Shown here: one piece after another, positions 19,489 through 29,584 of the stretch
Numbering within the stretch: position 1 is the first letter of the stretch
Layout of the letters: each line of letters starts with the position of its first letter
NCBI RefSeq assembly: GCF_020982545.1
Contig: NZ_JAJKLK010000003.1
Span: forward strand, 1,302,001 to 1,366,000
DNA length: 64,000 nt
Source of the DNA: Streptomyces sp. MNU76
GTDB taxonomy: Bacteria; Actinomycetota; Actinomycetes; Streptomycetales; Streptomycetaceae
Direction: 5' to 3'
Position numbers and translations under genes: made by a program
The notes under the pieces: model-generated
What the model was told of the DNA's origin: nothing
Database searches by the model: none
Seen by the model: only the letters and a program-made list of their open reading frames with translations

Positions 19489-20780
19489 TGAGGGGCCTCG
19501 CGTTTTCCGGACAGGCTTCTGACCGTTTATTTCACGCGGTAATTCGCAACTTCTCGTACTCGGCGTGGACTTCGCACGGAGGGCGGTAACCCACCGCCGA
19601 GTGGAGGCGTTTGCGATTGTACCAGAATTCGATGTAGCGAGTGATGTCCTGCCGGGCCGCCTCGCGGGTAAGGTAAGTCACCCTTGATACGCGCTCGTTC
19701 TTCAGGGAGCCGAAGAATGATTCGGCCATGGCGTTGTCGAAACAGATCCCGGTGCGGCCGGCAGATCTGCGGAGCCCGAAGCGGTCCAGCGTCCTCCCGA
19801 ACTCGGCTGACATGTAGTTACTTCCGCGATCCGAGTGAAATATCGCGCCGGCCGAGAGGTTCCTGTTCCGTGCCGCGTTACGGATCGCCCTGGATATCAG
19901 TGGGGTTTGGTAGTGGTCGTCCATCGCGTAACCGATGACTTCCTTCGTGCAGCAGTCGATGACCGTTGCGAGGTACAGCCAGCCTTCCCCGGTCGCGATA
20001 TAGGTAATGTCGCCGACAAGCTTTTTGCCGGGCGCATCCGCGGTGAAGTCGCGGCCGACGAGGTCCGGCACTTGGCCGGCCGCAGCCTGAGTGAGGTTGA
20101 ACCTCTTCGGCCGTGGCAGGCATGGCACCAGGCCCAGTTCGCGCATGAGGCGGCGGACCAGCTCCACGCCTGCGGCGACACCCCAGCGGTGCAGCTGGGC
20201 CTGAATGCGCCGGTGCCCGTAGGTGCTGTCGGACATGTCGAAGGCTTTCTCGATGAGCAATTTCAGTTCTTCGCGCCGCTGAGCTGTCGCGGATTCCGGG
20301 CGGGATCTCCAGTCGTAGTAGCCGGATCTGGAGACGCCGAGTCGGCCGCACATGAACTCGACGCTGTATGCGTACTTCTCGGTGTCGAGCCGCATCTCGT
20401 CGATGAACTCGTACTTGCTTGCTACCGGGGATCCTTCGCGAAGTACGCTGCGGCTTTTTTTCAGGAAGGTAACTTCCATCTCCAGCTCGCGGTTGCGTCG
20501 TTCGAGTTCTTTCAGGCGCGCCCGCTCGTTCACCGTCAGTTCCGCATCGGGGGCCGGTTCCTGCTGCTTCTGGTACTTTTTCACCCAGCCGCGTAGTGTC
20601 TCCGAGTTCAGCTCAAGCTCCCGGGCAACTTCGGAGATCGTCTTGCTTGATCTCAACGCGATCTGGACGGCTTCCTCGCGGAACTCCGGCGAGTACTTAC
20701 TGGGTGGCGCCACTTCTTCCTCGTTTCCTTGTTCAGGACAACCCTATTGGGTGCCTGTCCGGAAACTTCGTGGCCCCTCA
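19489..20780 (-). mobile_element. IS3-family (IS150-like) insertion sequence, 1292 bp
   Basis: The ends start TGAGGGGCC and share a second block TTTCCGGACAGGC in inverted orientation. The target GAC is duplicated at 19486-19488 and 20781-20783. The element carries one transposase gene in the same direction as the gene it breaks. It is unrelated in sequence to the element at 676, so two separate IS invasions struck this window. Confidence 0.93.
19532..20713 (-). CDS. IS3-family transposase, OrfA and OrfB in one frame
   Basis: A 393-residue fused protein. Residues 1-100 are OrfA-like (KYSPEFREEAVQIAL, HTH region ELNSETLRGWVKKYQ, zipper RLKELERRNRELEMEV). From about 120 on it is OrfB-like, with the DDE residues in VGDITYIAT, FHSDRGSNY and NAMAESFFGSLKNE. 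In relatives the two parts are in different frames joined by -1 slippage at an A-run. Here a run of seven A (coding strand, about 20455-20461) puts both in one frame. An extra A by mutation or a sequencing artefact would explain that. Confidence 0.88.
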   Translation of the reverse strand: MAPPSKYSPEFREEAVQIALRSSKTISEVARELELNSETLRGWVKKYQKQQEPAPDAELTVNERARLKELERRNRELEMEVTFLKKSRSVLREGSPVASKYEFIDEMRLDTEKYAYSVEFMCGRLGVSRSGYYDWRSRPESATAQRREELKLLIEKAFDMSDSTYGHRRIQAQLHRWGVAAGVELVRRLMRELGLVPCLPRPKRFNLTQAAAGQVPDLVGRDFTADAPGKKLVGDITYIATGEGWLYLATVIDCCTKEVIGYAMDDHYQTPLISRAIRNAARNRNLSAGAIFHSDRGSNYMSAEFGRTLDRFGLRRSAGRTGICFDNAMAESFFGSLKNERVSRVTYLTREAARQDITRYIEFWYNRKRLHSAVGYRPPCEVHAEYEKLRITA

Positions 20781-21686
20781 GACTTTGGCGAACACGTCGC
20801 TGCCGGAGGCGAGGACGAAACCGACCTTGCCGCCACGGCGGGTGACGATGAAGGCGATCAGGTCCAGCAGGGTGGACTTGCCGCTGTTCATCAGGCCGAC
20901 CACGTGCCAAAGGCGGTCAATGGTCATCCGCCACTGCTGATCGAGGAGACGACCATTGGCGTGGTCGGCCAGCAGGGCTTCCATCTGCTCGAACCGTTTG
21001 ACGAAGTCCCGATTTTCGATCTCCGGATGAGCTTCCAGGATCTTGTCGATCTGTTCGGCAGCCCACTGGAAGTCATCCCGCGTGAGCGGAATGGGCTCCT
21101 GCACCCGGGAAACCGCTGCGGGCAGCACAGCGGTCGCCGGCGCCGGGATGAAAGACTCGGGGATGCGGATCTGTTCCCGCCTGCCGTCGGCCCGCTCGAA
21201 GGAACACACCGAACCCGGCGGCGCCGGCCGGTATGAGGAGGCTGTCTGATAGGGGGCGATTTTCTGCAGCGTCTCACGGTAGACGTCATGACGGGCCGCT
21301 GCGTACGGGGTGGACCGGCGGGTGAACACGGTCGACAACTCCGGCTTGTGGCCAAGCATGTCGCAGGGTTCGAAGCCCCGCACCTGTACCGGCAGCTTCA
21401 CGTACTGATCGAGCTTCTCCCGCATGGTCCCGGTCTTGGCAAGCGGGCCCATCACCTCCCGCAGGGTCCGCAGCTGCGGGCCCAGGTCCTCATCCAGACG
21501 CATGTAACCGGACAGGACCGGCCACAGCGCGCCGACGCCCTGGCCCGGCAGATGGTCGTCCAGGAACGACAGGCCCATCTCCAGCGCGCAGATCTCCCAC
21601 GGCCTGAGGGGGCCGAGCAGCGGGCGCGCGCTGTCATCCGCCAATTCCTTCACCAGCGGCTTGCTCCAAGCGCGGGTATCCCTCAT
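20781..21686 (-). pseudogene. 5' part of the DinG-type helicase, with Walker A
   Basis: A 302-residue N-terminal portion that ends VFAKV and runs straight into the TGA formed by the first bases of the IS. It holds the P-loop GLMNSGKSTLLD (about residues 265-276), preceded by a helical region. The ATG at 21686 overlaps the stop of the upstream nuclease gene (ATGA), so the three genes were one translationally coupled operon. The insertion separates ATP binding (here) from motifs II-VI (17083-19488). Confidence 0.88.
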
Positions 21687-22981
21687 CGCATTCCTCCTGC
21701 CTGACGCGCACGGACGGTGGCCTGCCGCAGGAACGCCTTCTCGTCGAGGACTTCGACGCCGGAAACGCGGCCCTGCAGTTCACGCTCCAGATCCGCGCGG
21801 TAGCCGGGAGTTCTGAGGCGGTGCATGGGGATGACGATGATGCGTCGCCGCGCCGGCACGCGTGGATCGCAGCGAAAGCCCCGGGCGAGTAGGGCCGGGC
21901 TTGAGCAGTCCTTGGCGTCGACGACCCAGCGCTCCGCCTCTGCACCCGGATCCTGGGCCTTGAACGCCAACGCCATATCCCACGCATCCAGGCACGGCCA
22001 GTCCTCGACGCACAGTGTGCCGTCGGCGAGTTCGCCCAAGGCGTCCAGCAGTCGTCCCTCCAGCAGTCCCGGGTCGTGGAAGAACTGGCGGGTTGCCCGG
22101 TGCTGGGTCCAATACGCGCCCAGACACGTAACCTTGTACTGCTCTGGAACCCCTGTACAGCCGGGAGTCCCACAGTCAACGGCCCCATCATCAACCGGAT
22201 TTCGGCAGTCTGCGCAGCGCCGCAGGCGGACTTTCCCCGGCGCCTGGACCGGCTGGTGGACGTAGGCGATGCGGACGAACTTCGCCAGGAACGAGTCGTG
22301 GTCGGAGTCCGCTGCCGGGAGTTCCCGCGCCAGCGCCTGGACCTCGCGGTCGCTGAGCACCGGATGGTCGATCAGCAGGCGCCGCAGTCGGCAGTAGACC
22401 CGCTGAACAGCGTCGTCGTCCTTACCGTTCATCCGGGCACACAGCATCAGGGCGGCAAAAACCTGATTCTGAACGAGTTCCGCCTCGACGTCAGCGTGCT
22501 GGATCAGGTCCGCCGCCTGCTCGGCGAACTCCGACAGGGCATCACCCTCCAGCAGCACCGCTTCGAGATCGCCCTCGGTGAGCGACAGCGGCACAGGCCA
22601 CGATCCCAGCGGGTGACGGCACCAGTCGAACAGTTCCAGGTCATCGCCGGGCCCTTCCAAGCCCAGTGACTGCGCCTTCCACCACAGGCGGCCCCGTGCG
22701 TCACGCCAGGCACGCGGCAATGGCCCCGATCCGTCCGTGCCGCGGGCCTGAACGTCGGCGCGCTGTCGTTCGAGGCGGATTTTCGCCAACGCGGCACACA
22801 GCAGCTCCACCAGCAGGTAGTCGTCCTGAGCGGTCCGTGGGTCTCTTTCTCCGCCGGGGCCGGCGTCCCGCGATGCAGGGATCGCAGCAGCGGGGCGGTG
22901 GTCATCTGGAACGTCGCCGTCAACTGATTGTGGCTGCGTACCGCCGGAGGCCGACGCAGCCGCTTCCTGAGCAACACTCAT
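21683..22981 (-). CDS. pPIWI-RE-associated restriction-endonuclease-fold protein
   Basis: A 432-residue first gene of the cassette. The C-terminal part has a PD-(D/E)XK-like site, DWPCLDAWDMALAF then WVVDAKD (about residues 345-375). A Cys cluster (CADCRNPVDDGAVDCGTPGC, about 280) looks like a zinc ribbon. The N-terminal and middle parts are helical and should be the 'Y' domain of the three-gene pPIWI-RE island. A nuclease, a helicase and a Piwi-like protein together form the described conflict system. The frame is intact. Confidence 0.82.
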   Translation of the reverse strand: MSVAQEAAASASGGTQPQSVDGDVPDDHRPAAAIPASRDAGPGGERDPRTAQDDYLLVELLCAALAKIRLERQRADVQARGTDGSGPLPRAWRDARGRLWWKAQSLGLEGPGDDLELFDWCRHPLGSWPVPLSLTEGDLEAVLLEGDALSEFAEQAADLIQHADVEAELVQNQVFAALMLCARMNGKDDDAVQRVYCRLRRLLIDHPVLSDREVQALARELPAADSDHDSFLAKFVRIAYVHQPVQAPGKVRLRRCADCRNPVDDGAVDCGTPGCTGVPEQYKVTCLGAYWTQHRATRQFFHDPGLLEGRLLDALGELADGTLCVEDWPCLDAWDMALAFKAQDPGAEAERWVVDAKDCSSPALLARGFRCDPRVPARRRIIVIPMHRLRTPGYRADLERELQGRVSGVEVLDEKAFLRQATVRARQAGGMR

Positions 22982-23696
22982 AGCCGACCGGTATACCCGA
23001 CCGCACTGACAACGCCCCTCAAAATTCGAATGCCTATGCGACTGACCCGCTCGTGATTTCGATTATCCTCGGCCGGAGCTGCCGGACGGCGCTGCGGGCA
23101 GCGGTTCTACGGCCTGCGGGATTCTTCTCTGAAAACCGCTCTGTCTCAGGCCCGGGGAAGGCTCGCGGCCCGCGCTGTCAGTGGTGCGTGGTGGGATATG
23201 CCGCAGCACCGTTGCCGATGTCTCCGGAGTCGCCCCATGAGCTTACGTATGACGGCCCTGTCTCTCGCGAGCCGAAAAATGGCATCGGAGCGAGCCCAGT
23301 ACCTCGCTCGGGTTGCACCGATCGGACAGGAGCAGCGAGCCATCGGCCCACTCCTGGGAGGTCCGGCGCGGGCCGCTCTCGAGCGATGGGGTCCGGCGGG
23401 TGAAGCTCGCAGCGGCGACGGAGATATGCAGGGTGCCGTCGACCGCCCGCGCACATATGCCCGCGAGGTCACCGCACGGTGCGTCCCGATGACTGCGTCG
23501 GTTGCCGTATTTCGTGGTTCGGGGGAGGGATATCGTCTGTGAGTCTCCCGTGCAGGGAGCGCGACGCTCCGCGTGTGCTCACCCGGGCAAGACGAGCCTG
23601 TTGTGTACATGCAGGGCGCGCCCTGAATGTACTGACCAGCAGGATTTCACGGCCTTCGGGTCGCCACCTTTGACGAGCAAGGACACCCCCCGACTG
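22982..23696. other. Divergent intergenic region between pPIWI-RE and hsd operons
   Basis: About 700 bases between two diverging defence operons. Frames here are short, lack ribosome sites and overlap on both strands. The part 23018-23075 is more A/T-rich than its surroundings and may hold promoters for either side. I see no clear operator, RNA gene or terminator. Confidence 0.5.
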
Positions 23697-25247
23697 ATGG
23701 TAGTGACCCAGCAGGAGATCGAGAACCGCTTGTGGGACGCCGCCGACGAGCTGCGCGTCGCGATGCCCGAAGCGCAGTACTCCTCGGTCGTCTTCCCTCT
23801 GATGTTCTGGAAGTACCTGTCGGATACCTGGGAGCACACCCACCAGACCTTCCTCAAGGAGAACGGGGACCTCGACCTCTCAGCCGAGGAAGCCGACGAG
23901 GTCGAGTACAGCAACTACCAGACGTTCAAGATCCCCTTCATCTTCCCCGGTACCGTTGCCGAGAGCCGCGCCTCTTGGTCATCCATCCTCGCCACCGTCG
24001 CCCAGCACGGCCTCGGCCAGCGGGTTCGCGCTTCCCTCCAGGCCATCGAGTCGGCCAACCCTGACAAGTTCTCCCGAATTTTCGGGTCCATGGCCTGGAC
24101 CTCCGAAGCGGTGCTTCCAGGGGAGGTGCTGGCGTCGGTCATGCGGACGATGAACCGCGTCCCCAAGATGCACGAGGGCAACATGTCCCACGACGTGCTC
24201 GGGGGAGCGTACGAATACCTGCTCAAGCGGTTCTCGGACGGGTCCGGTACCCGCGCTGGCCAGTTCTTCACGCCGCGCGAGGTCGTCGAGCTGATCATCG
24301 AACTGCTGGACCCTAAGAACCACGAGTCGGTGTACGACCCGACCTGCGGGTCAGGTGGCATGCTCATTGCCGCCGCGAACCTACTGAAGGCCCACGGCGG
24401 GCGGGGCTACACACTCAGCCTGAACGGGCAAGAGGCGGTACCGGACACTGCTGGCGTGGCCCGCATGAACCTCTTCATGCACAACCTGACCGAGTTCAAG
24501 GTCGAGGTCGGCGACACCTTGAGGGACCCGCGTTTCAAGAAGCCGGACGGGTCCGTCAAGCAATTCGACATCATCGTCGCCAATCCGCCCTACAGCCTGA
24601 AGTGGAAGCCCTGGACCAACGACCCGCGCGCCATCGGCGGGGTCGCCCCACAGTCGTCGGCGGACTGGGCATTCGTGCAGCACATGATCGCCAGCATGGA
24701 TCCGAAGAAGGGCCGCGCCGGCGTCGTCCTGCCGCACGGCGTCCTCTTCCGAGGCGGCCAGGAAGCAGCCATCCGGCAGCGCGTCCTGGATCGCGACCTC
24801 CTGGAAGCCGTGATCGGGCTGCCCGCGAACCTCTTTTACAGCACAACGATTCCGACCTGCATCCTTGTATTCCGTGCCCCTGGCACCAAGGCCCCGGAGC
24901 GGAAGGACGGCGTGCTGTTCATCGACGCCTCCGCACGATTCACCAAAGCCAAGAACCGCAACGTCCTCACGGACGTAGACATCACCAACGTCGTGACCGC
25001 CTACCACTCGCGCTCCGACGGCAGCGAAGAGACTGACCTCTCGGCGCGGTTCGTCCCCACCACGGAGATCGTGGCGAACGGGTACGACCTCAATATCGGC
25101 CGCTACATCAAGCAGGCCGCCGCTGAGCAGGAAGACCTCGGCACCCTCATCGACGCCTTCAACATCGCCCGTGCCGAGCGCCAGAAGGCCGAGCGGCGCA
25201 TGCTCGCGGTCCTCTCTGCCGCCGGGATCGAGGGCTTCGATGAGTGA
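23697..25247 (+). CDS. hsdM: Type I restriction-modification system methyltransferase subunit
   Basis: A 516-residue N6-adenine methyltransferase. The HsdM N-terminal helical domain (RLWDAADELR, FPLMFWKYLSD) is followed by the SAM-binding region with FFTPREVVELI (about 190), DPTCGSGGML (about 214) and the catalytic NPPY motif in IIVANPPYSLK (about 296). ATG 23697 fits the family start; longer starts add a non-conserved tail. It is the first gene of a tight hsdM-hsdS-hsdR operon. Works with HsdS to methylate host sites. Confidence 0.95.
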   Translation: MVVTQQEIENRLWDAADELRVAMPEAQYSSVVFPLMFWKYLSDTWEHTHQTFLKENGDLDLSAEEADEVEYSNYQTFKIPFIFPGTVAESRASWSSILATVAQHGLGQRVRASLQAIESANPDKFSRIFGSMAWTSEAVLPGEVLASVMRTMNRVPKMHEGNMSHDVLGGAYEYLLKRFSDGSGTRAGQFFTPREVVELIIELLDPKNHESVYDPTCGSGGMLIAAANLLKAHGGRGYTLSLNGQEAVPDTAGVARMNLFMHNLTEFKVEVGDTLRDPRFKKPDGSVKQFDIIVANPPYSLKWKPWTNDPRAIGGVAPQSSADWAFVQHMIASMDPKKGRAGVVLPHGVLFRGGQEAAIRQRVLDRDLLEAVIGLPANLFYSTTIPTCILVFRAPGTKAPERKDGVLFIDASARFTKAKNRNVLTDVDITNVVTAYHSRSDGSEETDLSARFVPTTEIVANGYDLNIGRYIKQAAAEQEDLGTLIDAFNIARAERQKAERRMLAVLSAAGIEGFDE

Positions 25248-26490
25248 CTGGCAGCAGATCAGCCTCAGTGCCCCGGAGACTCCTGTGCGTCGCAAGGTAG
25301 CTGTCCCGCCGCAGGGATCGAGGGCTTCGGCTGGTGACGGCTATCCGCTTCGTCCGCTCGGGGAAGTGATGCGTCTCGACATCCAGCGCACACCGATGAA
25401 GCCCGCAACAACCTACCGCCTAGCCGGGGTCTTGAATGCAGGGAAGGGGGTTGTTGCTAAAGGCGAACTCGACGGCGGAGATACAGAGTACGCAGCAATG
25501 AACGTGCTTCATGCCGATCAGGTTGTGATGCGAAAGCTGACCGCGTGGGAGGGCCCGATCACCGTAGTACCTGCCGAGTTCGACGGGTTCGTCGTCAGCA
25601 ACGAGTTCCCGACGTTCACGCTTGGCCCCGAAGTGATGCCCGACTGGATGAGGCATGTCTGTGGCTCACCGCGACTGTGGGCAGAGATGAAGAACCGAGT
25701 GAGCGGGACGGTTCAACGGCGCAAGCGTCTCAACCCAGAGCAGCTCTTGCAGATTCAACTGCCGATCCCGCCCCGTGAGGTACAAGCTCGGATCGTAGAG
25801 ATGCTCGACGCGGTCGATGCCCAGATCACCGCACTCCGCGGGGAAGCGGAAGCGCTCGCTCGAGTTCATGACGCAACACGTGAGTCGCTGCTCAAGGATG
25901 CGCCCTTGACCCCACTCTCTGATGTCTGCGAGCTGACCGCTCGGCTCGTGGACCCGAGGTTGGAGGAGTACGCGGACTTGACCCACGTTGGTGTTGAGAC
26001 GATCGCCAAAGGCACCGGGGAGATCGTCGGCGCACGAACCGCTCGGGAGGACAAGATCATCAGCGGGAAGTTCCTATTCCGTGAAGGTGATGTCATCTAC
26101 TCGAAGATCCGTCCCGCGCTAAGGAAGGTTGCTGTGCCGGGGTTCTCAGGGCTGTGCAGTGCGGACGCCTACCCGCTCAGGCCCAAGGCTGGCATTCCCG
26201 CGTCCCTGCTGCGTGAGGTACTGCTCCAAGAGCGCGTAGTCGAGTCAGCGGTTTCCATGGCTGGGCGGACCAAGATGCCCAAGGTGAACCGCAAACAGCT
26301 GTTCTCGATCCAGGTAGCAATGCCTTGTCCGGACAGCATCGCTTCGGTAGACGCGGCGCTGTCTGCGCTCAGGTGGCATCGTGAGGCTGTTGTCGCTGAA
26401 GCCGCGCGCCTCCGTGAGGTTCGGGTTGGGCTGCTGGCGGGACTGCTGGACCGCACCATCGCGATTGAGTCTGCCGAACTGGGGGTCTGA
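25240..26490 (+). CDS. hsdS: Type I restriction-modification system specificity subunit
   Basis: A 416-residue protein with two target-recognition domains, each followed by a helical conserved spacer. TRD1 spans about 30-175, ending LPIPPREVQARIVEMLDAVD; TRD2 spans about 220-370, ending with a second helix (AALSALRWHREAVVAEAARL). The ATG at 25240 overlaps the hsdM stop by 8 nt. This pattern and position define HsdS, which sets the DNA sequence read by the whole complex. The sequence does not reveal the recognition site. Confidence 0.93.
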   Translation: MSDWQQISLSAPETPVRRKVAVPPQGSRASAGDGYPLRPLGEVMRLDIQRTPMKPATTYRLAGVLNAGKGVVAKGELDGGDTEYAAMNVLHADQVVMRKLTAWEGPITVVPAEFDGFVVSNEFPTFTLGPEVMPDWMRHVCGSPRLWAEMKNRVSGTVQRRKRLNPEQLLQIQLPIPPREVQARIVEMLDAVDAQITALRGEAEALARVHDATRESLLKDAPLTPLSDVCELTARLVDPRLEEYADLTHVGVETIAKGTGEIVGARTAREDKIISGKFLFREGDVIYSKIRPALRKVAVPGFSGLCSADAYPLRPKAGIPASLLREVLLQERVVESAVSMAGRTKMPKVNRKQLFSIQVAMPCPDSIASVDAALSALRWHREAVVAEAARLREVRVGLLAGLLDRTIAIESAELGV

Positions 26491-26493
26491 GCC

Positions 26494-29400
26494 GTGGCTA
26501 AGGGCATACGGGAACGCGAGTTCCAGAACTCGATGATCCAGTGGTCCCTCCCGATGGGATGGGGCTACAAAGCGGGCAGGTCGCTGCCGCGTGAGACGAC
26601 ACAAACGGTGCTCGCCGACCAGCTGCGGGACGCCATCGTCCGGCTCAACCCTGAGGTGATCGACGGGTTCGACGTGGACGCCGTGGTCGAGGAGATCATC
26701 GCCACGGTCAACGCCGTCGAAGGCGGGCTGGTGCGCGCCAACGAGCAGGTGCTGGAACTACTCCGCGGGCACAAGGAGTTCCGGGGCGCCGACGGCGTGT
26801 GGCACGCCTTGAAGGTCATCGATTTCGAGCATCCGACCACCAACGCCCTTGTCGTGTCGGACGAGGTGACCATAACCATCCCCGGCAAGACTCCCCGCCG
26901 GTTCGATCTCGTGTACTGGGCCAATGGCCTGCCCCTCGTTGTCGTAGAGGTGAAGTCACCGACCGCGAAGTCCGGGTGGGCCGACGCCGCACGCGAGGTC
27001 AACGATGTGTACGCCACCGAGTATCCGTGGTTCTTCACCCCCAATGTCTTCGCTGTCGCCTCCGACGGGCTGAAGCTGCGGTTCGGTGCCGCTGGTGCGC
27101 CCTTGAACCTGTGGCAGCCGTTCCGATCCACTGACGACGACGAGAACCTGTCCGGGCAGGCCGACGTGCAGCGCTCCGTCGAGCTGCTGCTCAACCCGGC
27201 CACAGTTTTGGACATGCTCGCCAACTTCACCCTGTTCGACACCTCTGGAGGCGGGGCGGACAGGAAGTACCTGCCCCGCTACCCGCAGATGGAGGCCGCC
27301 CATCTGATCCACAGGCGGGTCCTGGCCGACGGCAAGAAAGGTCTGATCTGGCACCACCAAGGCAGCGGGAAGACGCTGCTGATGGTGTTCGCTGCTTCGC
27401 TGCTGCTGGCTGACACCCGCACCGAGTCGCCCACGATCATCTTGCTCTCGGACCGAACCCAGCTCGTGCGGCAAACCTCCGGGGTATTCACCTCGGCGAT
27501 GGGAGACGCCTACTTCCACCAGCCCTCCACCAGCAAGGAGTTGCGTTCCCTGCTGGCTGACGATGTGCGCGGCGTCATCTCCACGACTGTCCACAAGTTC
27601 GCCGATGCCGGCAAGAACCTGTCGACCCGCCGCAACATCATCGTGCTGGTCGATGAGGCACATCGCACGCAATCATCCGAGGAAGACTCCCTGGCGGGGC
27701 AGATGCGCGCAGCGTTGCCGCACGCGAAGTTCTTCGGCATGACCGGCACACCCGTCAGGAACCTCGCCACCAACACCTTCGCCCTCTTCGGTGAGGAGAC
27801 CGACCCGAACAGGGTGCTGCATCGATATTCGGTGTCCCGGTCTCTGCAGGACGAGGCAACCGTTCCAGTCATGTTGGACCCGCACCCGGTCACCTTCGAG
27901 ATGAACGACCGGGCCCTACAGGCCGAGTTCGACCAGTTCGCCGACGAGTTCGACCTCGACGACCCCGACCGTGAAACCTTGTCCCGCAAGTTCGGGCGCC
28001 TCACCTCAGTGTTCGCCAACCCCGAACGCATCAACACGGTCTGCCAGGACATCGTGGACCACTACCTGGCCAGCACCTATCGCAACGGCCTCAAGGCGCA
28101 GGTCGTCGCCTACAACCGTGAGCTGGCCGTGGCATACACGGACAAGATCAACGAGCTGCTGGCCGGCTACGAGGCGTCGCAGGTACTCGCCGAGGTCGGC
28201 AAGCACGATCGGATCACCGCAGAGGTGAATATCCACGTCTCGGACGCCAAGACCGAGGAAGCGGCCATGCGGCCCTACCGGCTCTCCGAGGTCGACGAGG
28301 AAGACCAGAAGCGGCGATTCCTCACTCCCGATGACCCTCTGTGCTTCCTTGTCGTGACGGCCAAGCTGATGACAGGGTTCGACGCCCCCAACGAGGGCGT
28401 CCTCTACCTGGACAAGCCAATGAAGGCTCACAACCTGTTCCAGACAATCACCCGCCCGAACCGCACCTGGATCTCCCCGGCAGGATTCGTGAAGGCCACC
28501 GGCGTGGTCGTGGACTACATCAGCCTGGCCGAAGAGGTCCAGCGTGCCGTCGTCGACCCCACCTCGGAGGGGTCCGCCGGCAAGGGCGGCGGGTTCGTCA
28601 CCGACCTGACCGACCTGGTCGCCGAGTTCCGCACCACCTTCGCCCGCATCGAAGACCTCCTCGCTGACGTGGACGGCCTTGACCTCACGGCCCACGGATA
28701 CGAGTCCGTACGTGTCATCAACGGCTTCCTGGACGCTAACCCTGACGCCGCCGAGGTCTTCAGTAAGAACTACCGGCTTCTGGCCCGCCTGTACCCGCTC
28801 ATCAACACGGACAAGCGGGTCGCCAAGTACCAGGACGGGTTCGGGCTCTTCGGGTCTGCGTACACGACCCTGTTCAAGAAGTCTTCCGACGAGGAAAGGA
28901 AGGAGCGACTGGGCGAGCTGGGGCCGATGGTCCTGGAGATAATCAATGCCCACGTCCACTCCTTCTCGGTGGCCGCTTCCCAGGAAGAAGCCCTCGTTCT
29001 GGATGCCCAGGGCATTACGATCCTCAAGGAGCTGCTGGCCCTCGTCCGTCCCAAGCCCGACAAGGACGACAGCGAGGACAAGAGGCCGCCGTCTGCGGCG
29101 GAGATCCTGGACCACATCAAGGCGGCCCTTGAGAAGGGCGTCGAACCGGGGTCGGCGAAGTACACCGCCTTGGCAGAGCGGATCAGGCAGCTGCGGGACC
29201 GGATCATCCAGAATGCCCAGGACGCCCTGGAGTTCCTTGCCGAAGCGCTCCGGGTTGCCCGTGCCATCGTGAACGCCGAGAAGCACCCCGACGAAGCCGT
29301 CGTGTTGGACGATGACCATGTGGGTGTCCTGTCGCGGATCATCCACGACCACGCGCCGCCCGGCCTCACCGTCACGGAGCAGAATCTGGCCGAGGAGATC

Positions 29401-29571
29401 GATCAGGTGGTCAAGCGCACCCTCGCGCAGTCGTGGGACAACGCCGAGGCTCGCAACCGCGGCGTCCGCCGTGCAACCGCCGCGGTCTTCCGCCGGTACA
29501 TGTTGAAGCCGGTGGGAGAGCCGTACGGCTCCACCGTCGCCTACGTCGAAGCCCACTACCTCGTTGACTGA
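26494..29571 (+). CDS. hsdR: Type I restriction-modification system restriction subunit
   Basis: A 1025-residue translocase-nuclease. The N-terminal PD-(D/E)XK site is RFDLVYWANG then VVVEVKSP (about 135-157). The SF2 motor shows Walker A in HHQGSGKTLLM (about 288), LVDEAH (about 386), and motif III MTGTPV. A helical C-terminus binds the methylase core. GTG 26494 starts 3 bp after hsdS. All motifs are intact, so the system is likely active. It ends at a convergent terminator. Confidence 0.95.
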   Translation: MAKGIREREFQNSMIQWSLPMGWGYKAGRSLPRETTQTVLADQLRDAIVRLNPEVIDGFDVDAVVEEIIATVNAVEGGLVRANEQVLELLRGHKEFRGADGVWHALKVIDFEHPTTNALVVSDEVTITIPGKTPRRFDLVYWANGLPLVVVEVKSPTAKSGWADAAREVNDVYATEYPWFFTPNVFAVASDGLKLRFGAAGAPLNLWQPFRSTDDDENLSGQADVQRSVELLLNPATVLDMLANFTLFDTSGGGADRKYLPRYPQMEAAHLIHRRVLADGKKGLIWHHQGSGKTLLMVFAASLLLADTRTESPTIILLSDRTQLVRQTSGVFTSAMGDAYFHQPSTSKELRSLLADDVRGVISTTVHKFADAGKNLSTRRNIIVLVDEAHRTQSSEEDSLAGQMRAALPHAKFFGMTGTPVRNLATNTFALFGEETDPNRVLHRYSVSRSLQDEATVPVMLDPHPVTFEMNDRALQAEFDQFADEFDLDDPDRETLSRKFGRLTSVFANPERINTVCQDIVDHYLASTYRNGLKAQVVAYNRELAVAYTDKINELLAGYEASQVLAEVGKHDRITAEVNIHVSDAKTEEAAMRPYRLSEVDEEDQKRRFLTPDDPLCFLVVTAKLMTGFDAPNEGVLYLDKPMKAHNLFQTITRPNRTWISPAGFVKATGVVVDYISLAEEVQRAVVDPTSEGSAGKGGGFVTDLTDLVAEFRTTFARIEDLLADVDGLDLTAHGYESVRVINGFLDANPDAAEVFSKNYRLLARLYPLINTDKRVAKYQDGFGLFGSAYTTLFKKSSDEERKERLGELGPMVLEIINAHVHSFSVAASQEEALVLDAQGITILKELLALVRPKPDKDDSEDKRPPSAAEILDHIKAALEKGVEPGSAKYTALAERIRQLRDRIIQNAQDALEFLAEALRVARAIVNAEKHPDEAVVLDDDHVGVLSRIIHDHAPPGLTVTEQNLAEEIDQVVKRTLAQSWDNAEARNRGVRRATAAVFRRYMLKPVGEPYGSTVAYVEAHYLVD

Positions 29572-29584
29572 CGAGTGCATGGAG

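Noticed and set aside
28006..29580. 524-codon minus-strand frame opposite hsdR
   Set aside because: Shadow of hsdR, which has intact family motifs in the plus frame.
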